From contig NZ_FOFN01000001.1 of NCBI RefSeq assembly GCF_900111025.1, positions 930,001 through 994,000 of the forward strand: 64,000 nt of DNA, written 5' to 3'. The notes below the pieces were generated by a model, which was not told where the DNA came from, searched no databases, and saw nothing but the letters and a program-made list of their open reading frames with translations. Source of the stretch: Hyunsoonleella jejuensis. Lineage in GTDB: Bacteria > Bacteroidota > Bacteroidia > Flavobacteriales > Flavobacteriaceae. The position numbers and the translations under genes are program-made. The number at the start of each line of letters is the position of its first letter. Position 1 is the first letter of the stretch. Below are positions 45,178 through 54,882 of the stretch, piece by piece.

Positions 45178-45230
45178 AAAAGATGTTTATTGAAGCGCTG
45201 CAATGTAGTCGTAAAATAAGCATCTTTTTT
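45178..45230 (+). terminator. Terminator of the SusCD operon
   Basis: AAAAGATGTTTAT pairs with ATAAGCATCTTTT (one mismatch) across a 25-nt loop, followed by further T residues. It separates the SusCD operon from the sulfatase gene. Confidence 0.6.
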
Positions 45231-45289
45231 TATTCAAAACTTAATGATTATTTTTTAAAAATTAACAACGTACTTTAAAATGAAACTTA

Positions 45290-46879
45290 ATGGGTAGATA
45301 TAGTAAAAAAGTAAAATATTTGATTCTGAGCATCTTACTAGCTGTTTCATTTTCTTGTAAAGAACCTCCAAAAAACGAAGCTTCTAATTCTGAAAAATCA
45401 AAACCAAACATCATATATATATTGGCAGACGATTTAGGTTATGGAGAATTAGGGGTTTATGGTCAAGAAAAAATAGAAACGCCAAACATTGATGCCTTAG
45501 CAAAAAACGGAATGCGTTTCACGCAACATTATACTAGTGCGCCAGTATGTGCGCCAGCAAGATATATGTTGCTTACGGGAAAGCACTCTGGGCATGCCTA
45601 CATTAGAGGTAATGATGAGTGGAACGAGCGAGGCGATGTATGGGATTACCGAAAAACTATTTTAGACTCTACGCTGGAAGGCCAGCGTCCTATTCCAAAA
45701 AACACTTTGCTATTTCCTAAAAAATTACAAGAAAACGGTTATGCTACAGGTATGGTAGGTAAATGGGGTTTAGGCGCTCCGCATACGGAATCATTACCTA
45801 CCAAAATGGGCTTCGACTTCTTTTTTGGTTACAATTGCCAGCGTCAAGCACATACGTACTACCCAGTACATGTGTATAGGAATGAAAAACGGGTGCATTT
45901 AAATAACGACACAATTAAACCATCAAGAAAGTTGTTAAAAGATGCTGACCCAAATGATCCAGAGAGTTATAAAGACTATACACTTAACGACTATACTCCA
46001 GAATTGTTTTTTGATGAAATGCTGGGATTCATCGATAGAGAAAAGGATAATCCTTTTTTCTTTTATTGGGCAACCCCAATACCGCATAATCCTATTCAAG
46101 CACCACAACGTTGGGTAGATTATTATAAAAAGAAGTTTGGTGAAGAAGAACCTTACTTGGGAAAAATAGGGTATTATCCACACCAAAACCCAAGAGCTGG
46201 ATATGCGGCCATGATTTCTTATTTAGATGAAAACGTTGGAAAGTTAGTACAATATTTAAAAGATAATGGCCTTTATGAAAACACGTTAATTATGTTTTCT
46301 TCAGATAATGGGGTTACATATTCAGGTGGTACCGATGGAGAATTTTTTAATAGTTCTGGAATTTTTGATGAAGAACTTGGTAGGGCCAAGGGCTTTGTGT
46401 ACGAAGGAGGTATAAGAGTACCTATGATTGCATCGTGGCCTGGACATATAAAGCCAAATACTAAAACGGATTTAATTTCGGCACAATATGATGTTATGGC
46501 AACCCTATCAGACTTGGTGGGTTTTGAGAAACCGAAAGACACGGATGGTATTAGCTTTTTACCAACCCTTCGAGGAGAAGATAACGACCAAAAAGAACAT
46601 GAATTTCTATTCTGGGAATATCCAGAATATGGAGGGCAAGTAGCTATTAGGATGGGAGATTGGAAAGTAGTGCGCCAAAATTTAAAAAACAAAAAGAAAG
46701 CACCAACCTTAGAGTTGTATAACCTCAAGGAAGACCCTTCTGAAAACAATAATATTGCTGAAAAACACCCAGAAATTATCAAGAAGGCTGAAGCTATTTT
46801 TGCTAACGAGCATCAAGATGCAGAACTAGAACGCTTTAGGATTCCTTTAATTGAAAGTGGCCTAACCAATAATCCTTGA
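45290..46879 (+). CDS. Sulfatase (lipoprotein, formylglycine type)
   Basis: This 529-residue type I sulfatase has a lipoprotein signal (Cys after LAVSFS). The metal site is YILADDLGYGELGVYG, and the modification motif Cys87-Ala-Pro-Ala-Arg lies in VCAPARYMLLTGKHSG, so Cys87 should become formylglycine. Further motifs are GMVGKWGLG and MFSSDNGVTYSGG. The C-terminal part ends with the usual LYNLKEDPSENNNIAEKHPE. It probably removes sulfate esters from the PUL substrate in the periplasm or at the surface; the subfamily cannot be fixed by eye. Confidence 0.93.
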   Translation: MGRYSKKVKYLILSILLAVSFSCKEPPKNEASNSEKSKPNIIYILADDLGYGELGVYGQEKIETPNIDALAKNGMRFTQHYTSAPVCAPARYMLLTGKHSGHAYIRGNDEWNERGDVWDYRKTILDSTLEGQRPIPKNTLLFPKKLQENGYATGMVGKWGLGAPHTESLPTKMGFDFFFGYNCQRQAHTYYPVHVYRNEKRVHLNNDTIKPSRKLLKDADPNDPESYKDYTLNDYTPELFFDEMLGFIDREKDNPFFFYWATPIPHNPIQAPQRWVDYYKKKFGEEEPYLGKIGYYPHQNPRAGYAAMISYLDENVGKLVQYLKDNGLYENTLIMFSSDNGVTYSGGTDGEFFNSSGIFDEELGRAKGFVYEGGIRVPMIASWPGHIKPNTKTDLISAQYDVMATLSDLVGFEKPKDTDGISFLPTLRGEDNDQKEHEFLFWEYPEYGGQVAIRMGDWKVVRQNLKNKKKAPTLELYNLKEDPSENNNIAEKHPEIIKKAEAIFANEHQDAELERFRIPLIESGLTNNP

Positions 46880-46882
46880 GAC

Positions 46883-46910
46883 AAAAAAGGAAGGTAAAAT
46901 TCCTTTTTTA
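46883..46910 (+). terminator. Terminator 1 after sulfatase
   Basis: AAAAAAGGAA and TTCCTTTTTT form a 10-bp A/T-rich hairpin with a T tail, four bases after the sulfatase stop. Confidence 0.6.
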
Positions 46911-46917
46911 GGGTAAT

Positions 46918-46954
46918 GCCCATTTTACGTTAAAACGTGAAATGGGCTTTTTTA
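46918..46954 (+). terminator. Terminator 2 after sulfatase
   Basis: GCCCATTTTACGT and ACGTGAAATGGGC form a 13-bp stem with one mismatch and a run of six T, stronger than the hairpin just before it. Confidence 0.8.
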
Positions 46955-47145
46955 TGTAATTCTTTCAATATATACCAAACATAACGTTATCATACTTCGT
47001 AAAAATAGGCTGCTAATTGAAATAATTTAGTTAATTAAATTCTTATAGAATTATTGATTTTCCAAGGCAGTTTTGGGATTGGAAACCGAAGTATCATAAA
47101 TAATCATAATTTATGTAGGTTTTTATGTGAAATCATCCAATTTAG
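46955..47145 (+). ncRNA. Possible small RNA unit between two terminators
   Basis: About 190 bp without an ORF lie between two strong terminators. They contain a TTTCCAA/TTGGAAA hairpin (47059-47085). A terminator at 47146-47180 with no gene before it would fit an independent small transcript. No clear promoter box was found, so this is weak. Confidence 0.25.
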
Positions 47146-47180
47146 AAAAGCCAGAACATATAATTTGTTCTGGCTTTTTT
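47146..47180 (+). terminator. Orphan terminator
   Basis: AAAAGCCAGAACA and TGTTCTGGCTTTT form a perfect 13-bp stem with a T run. No ORF ends nearby on the plus strand; the sulfatase already has two terminators 190 bp upstream. Confidence 0.8.
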
Positions 47181-47270
47181 ATGTCTTTTCGGGTTGTTTA
47201 GACACTACACAATATTGATGACACCACCGTAAGCCTTGTGTTTATTGGTTTTTTAGCGACGTGTAAATTA

Positions 47271-47300
47271 TTCCCCCCTTTTAAGCCGATATTTTCCCCC
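47271..47300 (+). promoter_or_regulatory. Paired C-run elements upstream of the LamG T9SS gene
   Basis: TTCCCCCCTTTT (47271-47282) and TTTTCCCCC (47292-47300) are spaced about 23 bp apart, roughly two helical turns, and end 57 bp before the start codon. The region upstream of the HTCS gene also pairs a C6 run (minus strand, 37323-37328) with ACCTACC 21 bp away. Confidence 0.35.
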
Positions 47301-47357
47301 TAATTTTTTTAACTATTACTCTAACTTGCTACCAATTAATCTGTAAAATAAATAAAT

Positions 47358-49334
47358 ATGAAACTAACAACTACATTTTTAAACCGAGCAACTTGTATTT
47401 TTGCAATTGTATTGGTAACTACATTTAGTGCTTTTGCACAGACCCCTGTAGCCCATTTTGATTTCAATGGGAATTTAACAGACTCTTCTACGAATGGATA
47501 TACGTTAACACCTCAAGGCACTTTTGCTGCCGCCTACGAAGCTGACCAAGAAAGTACAGCTAATAGTGCCATTTCTTTCCCAGGTACTTCGGGAGATTAT
47601 TTGCTTTCTAACTATAATGGAATAACCGGGGCAGCTGCCAGAACAGTTACAGCATGGTTTAAATCCACAACTACCTATGCGCGAAATACAATTGTTGGTT
47701 GGGGTACATCAGGGTCAGGTGCTGCGTTTAATGTAATGTTAACTGACGTTGGAGGCATAAGAGTTGAAGGCGGAAGTTCTAACAAAAGAACTTCAGGTCT
47801 AGGTCTTAATGATGGCAATTGGCATCATGTTGGAGTTACGTTTGAAGATGATGGAACGCCAACACTAGACGACGTTAAAATTTTTGTTGATGGCGTGGAA
47901 ATTACATCAGGTCTATTAGGTTTTAATACAGCCACCGCTATTAACACCGCTTCAGGAGCTATGCAAATAGGCAATGCTGTAGATAATGCAAACTATTACT
48001 TTAGAAACGGTGCTCTTAATGATATAAGAATTTTTGATAGCGCACTTACAGAAGCACAAATATTAGCTATATCTGGAATTACAGCAGCAGCTCCTGTTGC
48101 AGATTTTAGTGCAAGCAATACAGCACCATCAACAGATGAAATTATAAGCTTTACTGATGCATCTACAAATTCACCAACATCATGGTCTTGGGATTTTGGT
48201 GCGGTTGATGCTATTGGGAATACAACAGACCCTAACCCTCAGGTATCCTATCCTACAGCAGGTACTTATACGGTTACTTTAACAGCGACCAATGCAGGTG
48301 GTAGTGATGACGAAATTAAAACAAGTTATATAACAGTTTCGGCAGGCTCAGGCACAGGAGACCTTCAATTACAATATAATTTTGATGGCGATGTTGCTGA
48401 TGCGTCATCTTACGGCAGAGACTTAACTGCTACAGGTGCATTTGTGCCATCTTATGAAGCTGATGCAGATGCAAACGCATCAAGTGCCTTAACGGCATCT
48501 GGAGTGTATGCAGATCATTTAATAACAGGTTATCCTGGTGTAGCAGCAGATGGTGCAAGAACGGTAACAGGCTGGTTTAAAACTACTGGAACATCTAGAG
48601 AACCTATTGTTTCATTTGGAAACAATAGCTCTGGAGAAATGTTTAATGTGATGATAGATGGCAGTACAGATGCTGGAGGATCTGGTTCAGGTTTAACAGG
48701 GGTGCCAAGAGTAGAAGGAGGCGGTTCTTCCCTAAAAACCACTGATACAGGATTAAACGACGGCAATTGGCATCATATAGCAGTGACTTACGATCCTGCT
48801 GACGGAGATAAATTATCTGATTGTAAAATTTACATTGATGGCGTGCTAAGTACAAACTCTGGCGATACTCCTGGATCTGCAAATCCTGGAACGGGTATTT
48901 CATTCAATTCTACGTCAACAGTTATTAATACAAATACAAGTAACTTTTTAAAGGTGGGGTCAGCTGTGTATAATTCATTCACTTTTGATGGAGCTATAGA
49001 CGATGTACGTATATATTCTCGGGCACTAACAGCAGGAGAGGTAACTCAAGTGGCTAGTCGTCAAACCTTATCTACTGGGTCAACCACAGCGTTAGAGAAT
49101 ACAATTAGAGCATATCCTAACCCAACTGTTGATAAGTTAACTGTTAATATTGGTTCAAAAGAAGATTTTTCTGTAGCGATATACAATGTGTTAGGTAGTC
49201 GTGTTAAAACTAATTTAGTTTCAAGAGAGAATGGAGAAGCAGTACTAGATTTTAGTGATTATGCAGTAGGTTTATATTATGTTGAGGTATCAACGGATAC
49301 CAACCGTACAAGTTTGAAGGTTGTGAGAAAATAA
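47358..49334 (+). CDS. Secreted LamG-PKD-LamG protein with T9SS sorting domain
   Basis: This 658-residue protein has a signal peptide (FAIVLVTTFSAFAQ). LamG-like domain 1 (about 30-240) contains TVTAWFKSTTTYARNTIVGWG, the PKD domain (about 245-330) contains SFTDASTNSPTSWSWDFG, and LamG-like domain 2 spans about 333-560. The C-terminal sorting domain (about 580-658) starts with RAYPNPTVDKLTV and ends SLKVVRK, so it is exported by type IX secretion to the surface or medium. It has no catalytic motif; a glycan-binding role is likely. It has its own upstream region and a terminator after it. Confidence 0.85.
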   Translation: MKLTTTFLNRATCIFAIVLVTTFSAFAQTPVAHFDFNGNLTDSSTNGYTLTPQGTFAAAYEADQESTANSAISFPGTSGDYLLSNYNGITGAAARTVTAWFKSTTTYARNTIVGWGTSGSGAAFNVMLTDVGGIRVEGGSSNKRTSGLGLNDGNWHHVGVTFEDDGTPTLDDVKIFVDGVEITSGLLGFNTATAINTASGAMQIGNAVDNANYYFRNGALNDIRIFDSALTEAQILAISGITAAAPVADFSASNTAPSTDEIISFTDASTNSPTSWSWDFGAVDAIGNTTDPNPQVSYPTAGTYTVTLTATNAGGSDDEIKTSYITVSAGSGTGDLQLQYNFDGDVADASSYGRDLTATGAFVPSYEADADANASSALTASGVYADHLITGYPGVAADGARTVTGWFKTTGTSREPIVSFGNNSSGEMFNVMIDGSTDAGGSGSGLTGVPRVEGGGSSLKTTDTGLNDGNWHHIAVTYDPADGDKLSDCKIYIDGVLSTNSGDTPGSANPGTGISFNSTSTVINTNTSNFLKVGSAVYNSFTFDGAIDDVRIYSRALTAGEVTQVASRQTLSTGSTTALENTIRAYPNPTVDKLTVNIGSKEDFSVAIYNVLGSRVKTNLVSRENGEAVLDFSDYAVGLYYVEVSTDTNRTSLKVVRK

Positions 49335-49362
49335 TAAATTTCCACTATATTAATAGCAAGAT

Positions 49363-49400
49363 AAAAGATGTAGCATTGTAAAATATGCTACATCTTTTTA
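49363..49400 (+). terminator. Terminator after LamG T9SS gene
   Basis: AAAAGATGTAGCAT and ATGCTACATCTTTT form a perfect 14-bp stem with an 8-nt loop and a T tail, 29 bp after the stop codon. Confidence 0.85.
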
Positions 49401-49449
49401 AAAAAAAAGAATATTAGAGAAAAGGAAAAAATACAATAATACAATAGTT

Positions 49450-52400
49450 ATGAAAAAGCCCTTATTGAAACTTATGATGCTGTGTTTGCTAACCTGTTTT
49501 ACCATGGTGAATGCACAGGATTATAAGACCATGATGGACGACCCAAAGTATAATGTTTATGATGTGATACAAAAGGGTAATGCCTATTTTAAGAACAGAG
49601 ATAAAGGAAAAGGTTCTGGTTATAAACAATTTCAAAGATGGATTATAGCTAACGAAGACCGCTTTTACCCTTCTGGAGAGCGAACAAAAGTAGATCCAAG
49701 ATTAGTGTATTACCTTGGTAAATCCAAACACGATTTTGAAGCTACTTTAAAATCTTCTTCTGGTAAAATTCTTTTAAATCCAGTTCAGGATAGCGAGTGG
49801 GAGGAAATAGGGCCGTTTGTTGAACTCAAAGAGCCATTTAGTGATAGGCGTAATGGTAACGGTAGGGTAGATGCTATTTGGGTAAATCCCACAAATGAAA
49901 ATCATATTTATATAGGCTGTCGCGGTGGTGGTTTATGGGCAACGACCAATGGAGGGCAGTCTTGGACACCAAAAACAGATGGTTTAGGAATTACGGGTAT
50001 TTGGAGTTTGGCAGTAAACCCTAACAATACTGACGAAATTTATATTTCTACCAATGTTGGGGGCAGTGGTAATTACAGTATAGGAATTTTTAAAACTACC
50101 GATGGAGGCAATACATGGAATCCTACAGGGTATGCGCTAGATATTCCTTCAACATACACCCGTGTTCATAAAATTCTAATGAACCCCAGCGATACTAACA
50201 TGTTATTTGCGGCAACGTCTAACGGTCTTTTAAAGTCGCCCGATGGATTTCAAACATTTACAACAGTACTCACGGGAGATATTACAGATATTGAGTTTAA
50301 GCCGGGAGATCCATCAATAGTATATGCTACCAATAAGACAAATAGAACGCTATATAGGTCGACTGATACTGGAGGTAATTTTACAGCTACGTCTGCAACA
50401 GCAACAGATCCTCAAGTAGCGGTATCGGCAGCAGCACCAAATAACGTTTATTTTGTTGGAGATAAAGTCAGCTTTAAATCAACCGATAATGGACTTACCT
50501 TTATACAAGGTGGTATTCCAGATGCTGAAAGAGGCCAATATGGCGGTTTTGCTGTTTCTGATACCAACCCTAATCTTATTATAAACGGTAGTCTTGATAC
50601 TTACAGGTCTACAAATGGTGGCGACAGTTTCACTAAAGTAACCAACTGGATATATGGAAGTTCTACTGGTGTTGGCGGTAACTTTGTACATGCCGATATT
50701 CGTGAGATAGAAGTGGTAAACGGTACAATCTATCTTGGAACAGACGGATGGTTAGTGAAAAGTACCGATGGTGGCTTAAATTATGAAGTACTCACATACA
50801 CTGTGGGTAACCATGAAATATACCAACATGGTATGGGCGTTTCTCAATCAGACGATGCCACTTTAGTTGTAGGAGTACAAGATAATGGCACCAGTATTTG
50901 GTATCAAGGTCAGTGGAATCACTGGAAAGGTGGCGATGGTGGTACCAGTATGATAGATCACTCCGACCATAACATTATCTACGGGTCTTTATACAATGGA
51001 GATTTTAAAAGAACCGATACCGGTGGTTTAACGGGAACAAGAATAGACTTAGGGGATACAAAACCCGGATCTTTACCACCACTTATTCAACATCCAACGG
51101 ATCCTGCCACCATATTTTTAGGTGAAGGAAGTGGGCAGATATGGAAATCAACAAATAGAGGTGGTTCTTGGACTACAATAGCTGATTTAGGTGTAAATGA
51201 TGTGATTGATGAAATGGCTATCGCGCCTTCCAACGCTGATTATATTTATGCTTCTATAAAAAATAGAATATGGCGTACAACAGACGGTGGTGCTAATTGG
51301 TCTGAAATCACAAGTGGATTAACCAATCGTGTGATTAAAGGAATAGCTGTAGATTATGATGACCCAAATCATGTCTCTGTTTGTTTTACAGGTTATGCCA
51401 ATAATGAAAAAGCTTATACAACCTCAGATGGTGGTGGAACGTGGACTAACATTTCCGCAGGATTACCCAATCTTACAACATCCGATATAGTATATGATAA
51501 TTCTGCAAACAATGCACTGTATATAGCAACAGATATAGGTGTGTATTATAAAGATGATACCTTAACCGAATGGCAGGCTTTTGGATTAGGATTACCAAAC
51601 GTGGTAGTTAACGATTTAGAAATTCAGCACAATACACAACAGTTGTACGCAGCCACTTGGGGGCGTGGTGTTTGGAGAGCTGAATTGGTGGGCGAAGATG
51701 AAGCGCCAACAAGTAAGTTCGGTTCAGATACCCAAAGTATTTTTGAGGGTGAAACTATTAATTTTACTGATGAGTCTATCGGGTTTCCAGATGCGTGGAG
51801 TTGGACATTTGAAGGGGGGGCACCAGCTACCAGTACAAACGAAAAACCGAGTGTAACGTATGCAATGGCAGGAACATACAAAGTAACATTAACCGTTACT
51901 AACGCTTTTGGATCAGATACAAAGGAAGTAGATGGCTATGTAATAGTAAATCAAGCGTCTACTCCAGTTGCAAATTTTGAGGTGGATACGCAAACTGTTT
52001 TTGAAGGTAACTTTGTGAATTTTACCGATACCTCTACCAATTTACCTTCATCATGGAGCTGGACATTTGAAGGTGGAACACCAGCGTCAAGTACAGAACA
52101 AAACCCGACGGTTGTTTATAATACTTTAGGTACTTATAAAGTTACCTTAACTGCTACCAATCAATTCGGATCAGATACAAAAGAGGAGGTTGGGTATATT
52201 ACAGTAACTGAAAATCAAGGGTCGGGACCTTTACAAGCACATTTTAATTTTCAAGGTGATATTCAAGATTCCTCTTCTTATTCAAGAGACCTTATTGCCG
52301 TTGGAGAACAAAATATAACCTACGTTAATGATAAGGATGGCAATGCAAATAGTGCTTTTCAAATCAATGGACAATATTTAGAGAACACTTATACAGGCGT

Positions 52401-54147
52401 TGGAGGTACCGACGAAAGAACAGTAACCGCTTGGATAAAAACTACAAACGCTGGTTCTAGAAAAACTGTAGTTTCTTGGGGAGAAAATTCTACTGGGCAG
52501 ATGTGGAACGTTATGGTAGATAATGGTAACATTAGAGTAGAGGGAGGATCGTGTAATGTACAGAATGACGATTCTACCGTAGCAAGATTAGACGGCGATA
52601 CGTGGCGACACATTGCAGTAACTTACAACGCTGCTGATGGTACTACTATGAATACTATCAAACTTTATATTGATGGGGTGTACTATGCCAATCAACCAGA
52701 TTCTGGAGACTCATTTAGTTCAGAAACAACAGTTATAAATACAAGCACTGCCACCAATCTTAGAGTGGGAAGTGCTGCATATAACGCAATTTACGACTGG
52801 ATAGGTGAATTGGATGATGTACGTGTGTATTCAAAAGCATTATCTGCGGCCGAAATTGTAACCGTAATGAATGAAACGCCTGATATGCCACCAGTAGCTA
52901 ATTTTGTTGCCGATGATGTAAATCCGTTTATTAATGAAACCGTATCATTTACAGATACGTCTTCTGGAACACCTACATCATGGAGTTGGACATTTACGGG
53001 AGGTTCACCAGCAGCAAGTACCGAACAAAACCCTCAAGTAATATATACTTCAGAGGGAACTTACCAAGTGTCTTTAACAGTAACCAATGCTTTTGGTACA
53101 GATACAAAAACAGAAACAAACTTTATTACAGTAACAGTGCCACCTGCACCAACAGCAGATTTTAGTGCTAATGTTACAGAAATATGGGAAGGGGAACAGA
53201 TTACATTCTCTGACGAGTCCACAGATGCCCCAACAGAATGGGATTGGGCTTTTGAAGGAGGCGAGCCTTCTACAAGCACCGAGCAAAATCCTGTAGTAAC
53301 CTATAATGCTGAAGGACTTTATAAAGTTACCTTAACGGTTACAAATCCTCAGGGCTCAGATACGAAAGAAGTTGTAGATTATATTTTGGTGAAAAAACCT
53401 GTTGAAGTTAATTTAAATCAAGATAATTATTCGGTTTCAATAACAAGCGAAACTTGTAGAAATAGTAACAATGGCAAAATAAGCATAACACCTTTAGCAG
53501 ATTATCCTTATACCGCTGTTATAACGGGTAATGGTGTAAACAATTCCATAGAATTTGGTGTTAATTCGCCGTTATCGATAGAGAATTTATCAGCAGGATC
53601 ATATACCATTTGCATAACTGTTGCAGATGCACCAGATTATGAACAATGTTTTACTGTGCAGGTTAACGAACCAGAAAATTTAAGTGTATTCTCAAAAGTT
53701 TCAAATTCAAAAGAGATAGTTTCTTTGGATCTTGCTGGGTCTTCATCTTACCATATTTATTTAAATGGTGAAACGTTTACGGTAATGGAAAGTAGTATCA
53801 ACCTAGAATTAAATCCTGGTGCGTTTAATGTCTTAAAAGTTTACACCAATAAAACGTGTCAAGGTGTTTATGAAGAAACGTTTGATTTTAGAGGAGAAAC
53901 TCACTTCTTTCCAAATCCTGCTAAAAACAATATCAACATAGTTTTAAGCGAATCGTTTCATATTAGTAAATCATTAAATATATCCATTCATACTGCTACA
54001 GGTCAAAGGGTGTATCTAAAAGAATATAAAGAAAAAGAGCAATCAAAACAATTGACAATTCCATTAGAGCGTCTTAAGCAAGGTGTTTATTTTATAAATA
54101 TTTCCAGTGAAAGTCAATCTAAAACGCAAAAAATTATAAAGTTATGA
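49450..54147 (+). CDS. Giant T9SS-secreted Asp-box propeller protein with PKD and LamG modules
   Basis: This 1565-residue protein has a signal peptide (MLCLLTCFTMVNAQ). Residues about 85-745 form a sortilin/BNR-like propeller with Asp-box repeats such as KTTDGGNTWNP, KSTNRGGSWTT, RTTDGGANWSE and TSDGGGTWTN. PKD domains follow at about 750-835 and 837-918, LamG at 925-1135, PKD at 1146-1230 and 1232-1317, then a Cys-containing beta repeat (1330-1420) with ETCRNSNNGKISI. The sorting domain (about 1485-1565) begins FFPNPAKNN. Asp boxes occur in sialidases and in non-catalytic propellers; no sialidase Arg triad or GH74 acids were recognised. It overlaps the next gene by four bases. Confidence 0.85.
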   Translation: MKKPLLKLMMLCLLTCFTMVNAQDYKTMMDDPKYNVYDVIQKGNAYFKNRDKGKGSGYKQFQRWIIANEDRFYPSGERTKVDPRLVYYLGKSKHDFEATLKSSSGKILLNPVQDSEWEEIGPFVELKEPFSDRRNGNGRVDAIWVNPTNENHIYIGCRGGGLWATTNGGQSWTPKTDGLGITGIWSLAVNPNNTDEIYISTNVGGSGNYSIGIFKTTDGGNTWNPTGYALDIPSTYTRVHKILMNPSDTNMLFAATSNGLLKSPDGFQTFTTVLTGDITDIEFKPGDPSIVYATNKTNRTLYRSTDTGGNFTATSATATDPQVAVSAAAPNNVYFVGDKVSFKSTDNGLTFIQGGIPDAERGQYGGFAVSDTNPNLIINGSLDTYRSTNGGDSFTKVTNWIYGSSTGVGGNFVHADIREIEVVNGTIYLGTDGWLVKSTDGGLNYEVLTYTVGNHEIYQHGMGVSQSDDATLVVGVQDNGTSIWYQGQWNHWKGGDGGTSMIDHSDHNIIYGSLYNGDFKRTDTGGLTGTRIDLGDTKPGSLPPLIQHPTDPATIFLGEGSGQIWKSTNRGGSWTTIADLGVNDVIDEMAIAPSNADYIYASIKNRIWRTTDGGANWSEITSGLTNRVIKGIAVDYDDPNHVSVCFTGYANNEKAYTTSDGGGTWTNISAGLPNLTTSDIVYDNSANNALYIATDIGVYYKDDTLTEWQAFGLGLPNVVVNDLEIQHNTQQLYAATWGRGVWRAELVGEDEAPTSKFGSDTQSIFEGETINFTDESIGFPDAWSWTFEGGAPATSTNEKPSVTYAMAGTYKVTLTVTNAFGSDTKEVDGYVIVNQASTPVANFEVDTQTVFEGNFVNFTDTSTNLPSSWSWTFEGGTPASSTEQNPTVVYNTLGTYKVTLTATNQFGSDTKEEVGYITVTENQGSGPLQAHFNFQGDIQDSSSYSRDLIAVGEQNITYVNDKDGNANSAFQINGQYLENTYTGVGGTDERTVTAWIKTTNAGSRKTVVSWGENSTGQMWNVMVDNGNIRVEGGSCNVQNDDSTVARLDGDTWRHIAVTYNAADGTTMNTIKLYIDGVYYANQPDSGDSFSSETTVINTSTATNLRVGSAAYNAIYDWIGELDDVRVYSKALSAAEIVTVMNETPDMPPVANFVADDVNPFINETVSFTDTSSGTPTSWSWTFTGGSPAASTEQNPQVIYTSEGTYQVSLTVTNAFGTDTKTETNFITVTVPPAPTADFSANVTEIWEGEQITFSDESTDAPTEWDWAFEGGEPSTSTEQNPVVTYNAEGLYKVTLTVTNPQGSDTKEVVDYILVKKPVEVNLNQDNYSVSITSETCRNSNNGKISITPLADYPYTAVITGNGVNNSIEFGVNSPLSIENLSAGSYTICITVADAPDYEQCFTVQVNEPENLSVFSKVSNSKEIVSLDLAGSSSYHIYLNGETFTVMESSINLELNPGAFNVLKVYTNKTCQGVYEETFDFRGETHFFPNPAKNNINIVLSESFHISKSLNISIHTATGQRVYLKEYKEKEQSKQLTIPLERLKQGVYFINISSESQSKTQKIIKL

Positions 54148-54854
54148 GAAAGTTTTTAATGTATACCTGTATTATTGGGTTGCTGTTTAACTGCAGTAGT
54201 GGTGGTGATGATGATGGTGGTGGAACACCAGAACCACAACCAAAAAAGCCAACAGCTGCAGTCCTAGTTTTTCCGAATCAAAATTCAGAATGTACCGAGG
54301 GAACTAATATTACAGCTACAAATAGCACTGTGTTATTTAAATGGAATGCAGGCGCTAATACAGACTCCTACGACGTAGTATTAAAAAATTTAATCACCGC
54401 TGAAACCACAACGCATTCATCTACAACCAATGAAAAAAGCATTGAACTTTTAAGGGCTACGCCATATTCATGGTATGTAATTTCTAAATCTGATGACGTT
54501 ACGGATACTGCTAACAGTAGCACCTGGAAATTTTACAATGCTGGTGAGGGTGTAGTCACATATGCACCGTTTCCTGCAGTGGCTGTAGCTCCTGTCGATG
54601 GTGCATCTATAGCTACTACAACTACTGTAACTTTAGAATGGACAGGAAGTGATGTGGATAATGATATTGCTAATTATGATGTTTATTTTGCTGAAGAAGG
54701 AACTACTTTAAGCGATATTGCTAATGGTATAACAGCTAATAATGTATCAAGTGTGAGTGTAGCCTCAGGTAAAAGCTACAAGTGGTATGTGCTAACTACT
54801 GATGATGAAGGCAATACTTCAAATTCTGAAGTGTTTAGCTTCTCGGTTCAGTAA
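54144..54854 (+). CDS. Fibronectin type III-like surface lipoprotein
   Basis: This 236-residue lipoprotein has Cys17 after GLLFN and a Gly/Asp-rich tether (SSGGDDDGGGTPEPQ), typical of surface-exported Bacteroidota lipoproteins. Two Fn3-like domains follow at about 35-130 and 145-236, each ending in a YKWYV or YSWYV strand. It is translationally coupled (ATGA) to the giant propeller gene, suggesting it anchors or partners that protein at the cell surface. The exact function is unknown. Confidence 0.75.
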   Translation: MRKFLMYTCIIGLLFNCSSGGDDDGGGTPEPQPKKPTAAVLVFPNQNSECTEGTNITATNSTVLFKWNAGANTDSYDVVLKNLITAETTTHSSTTNEKSIELLRATPYSWYVISKSDDVTDTANSSTWKFYNAGEGVVTYAPFPAVAVAPVDGASIATTTTVTLEWTGSDVDNDIANYDVYFAEEGTTLSDIANGITANNVSSVSVASGKSYKWYVLTTDDEGNTSNSEVFSFSVQ

Positions 54855-54882
54855 ATATTAAAATCTATTTCACGAAATAATT

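Noticed and set aside
48530-48903. Minus-strand ORFs over the LamG genes
   Set aside because: They are antisense shadows of repetitive Gly/Thr/Asp-rich coding DNA, with no start context or family match.
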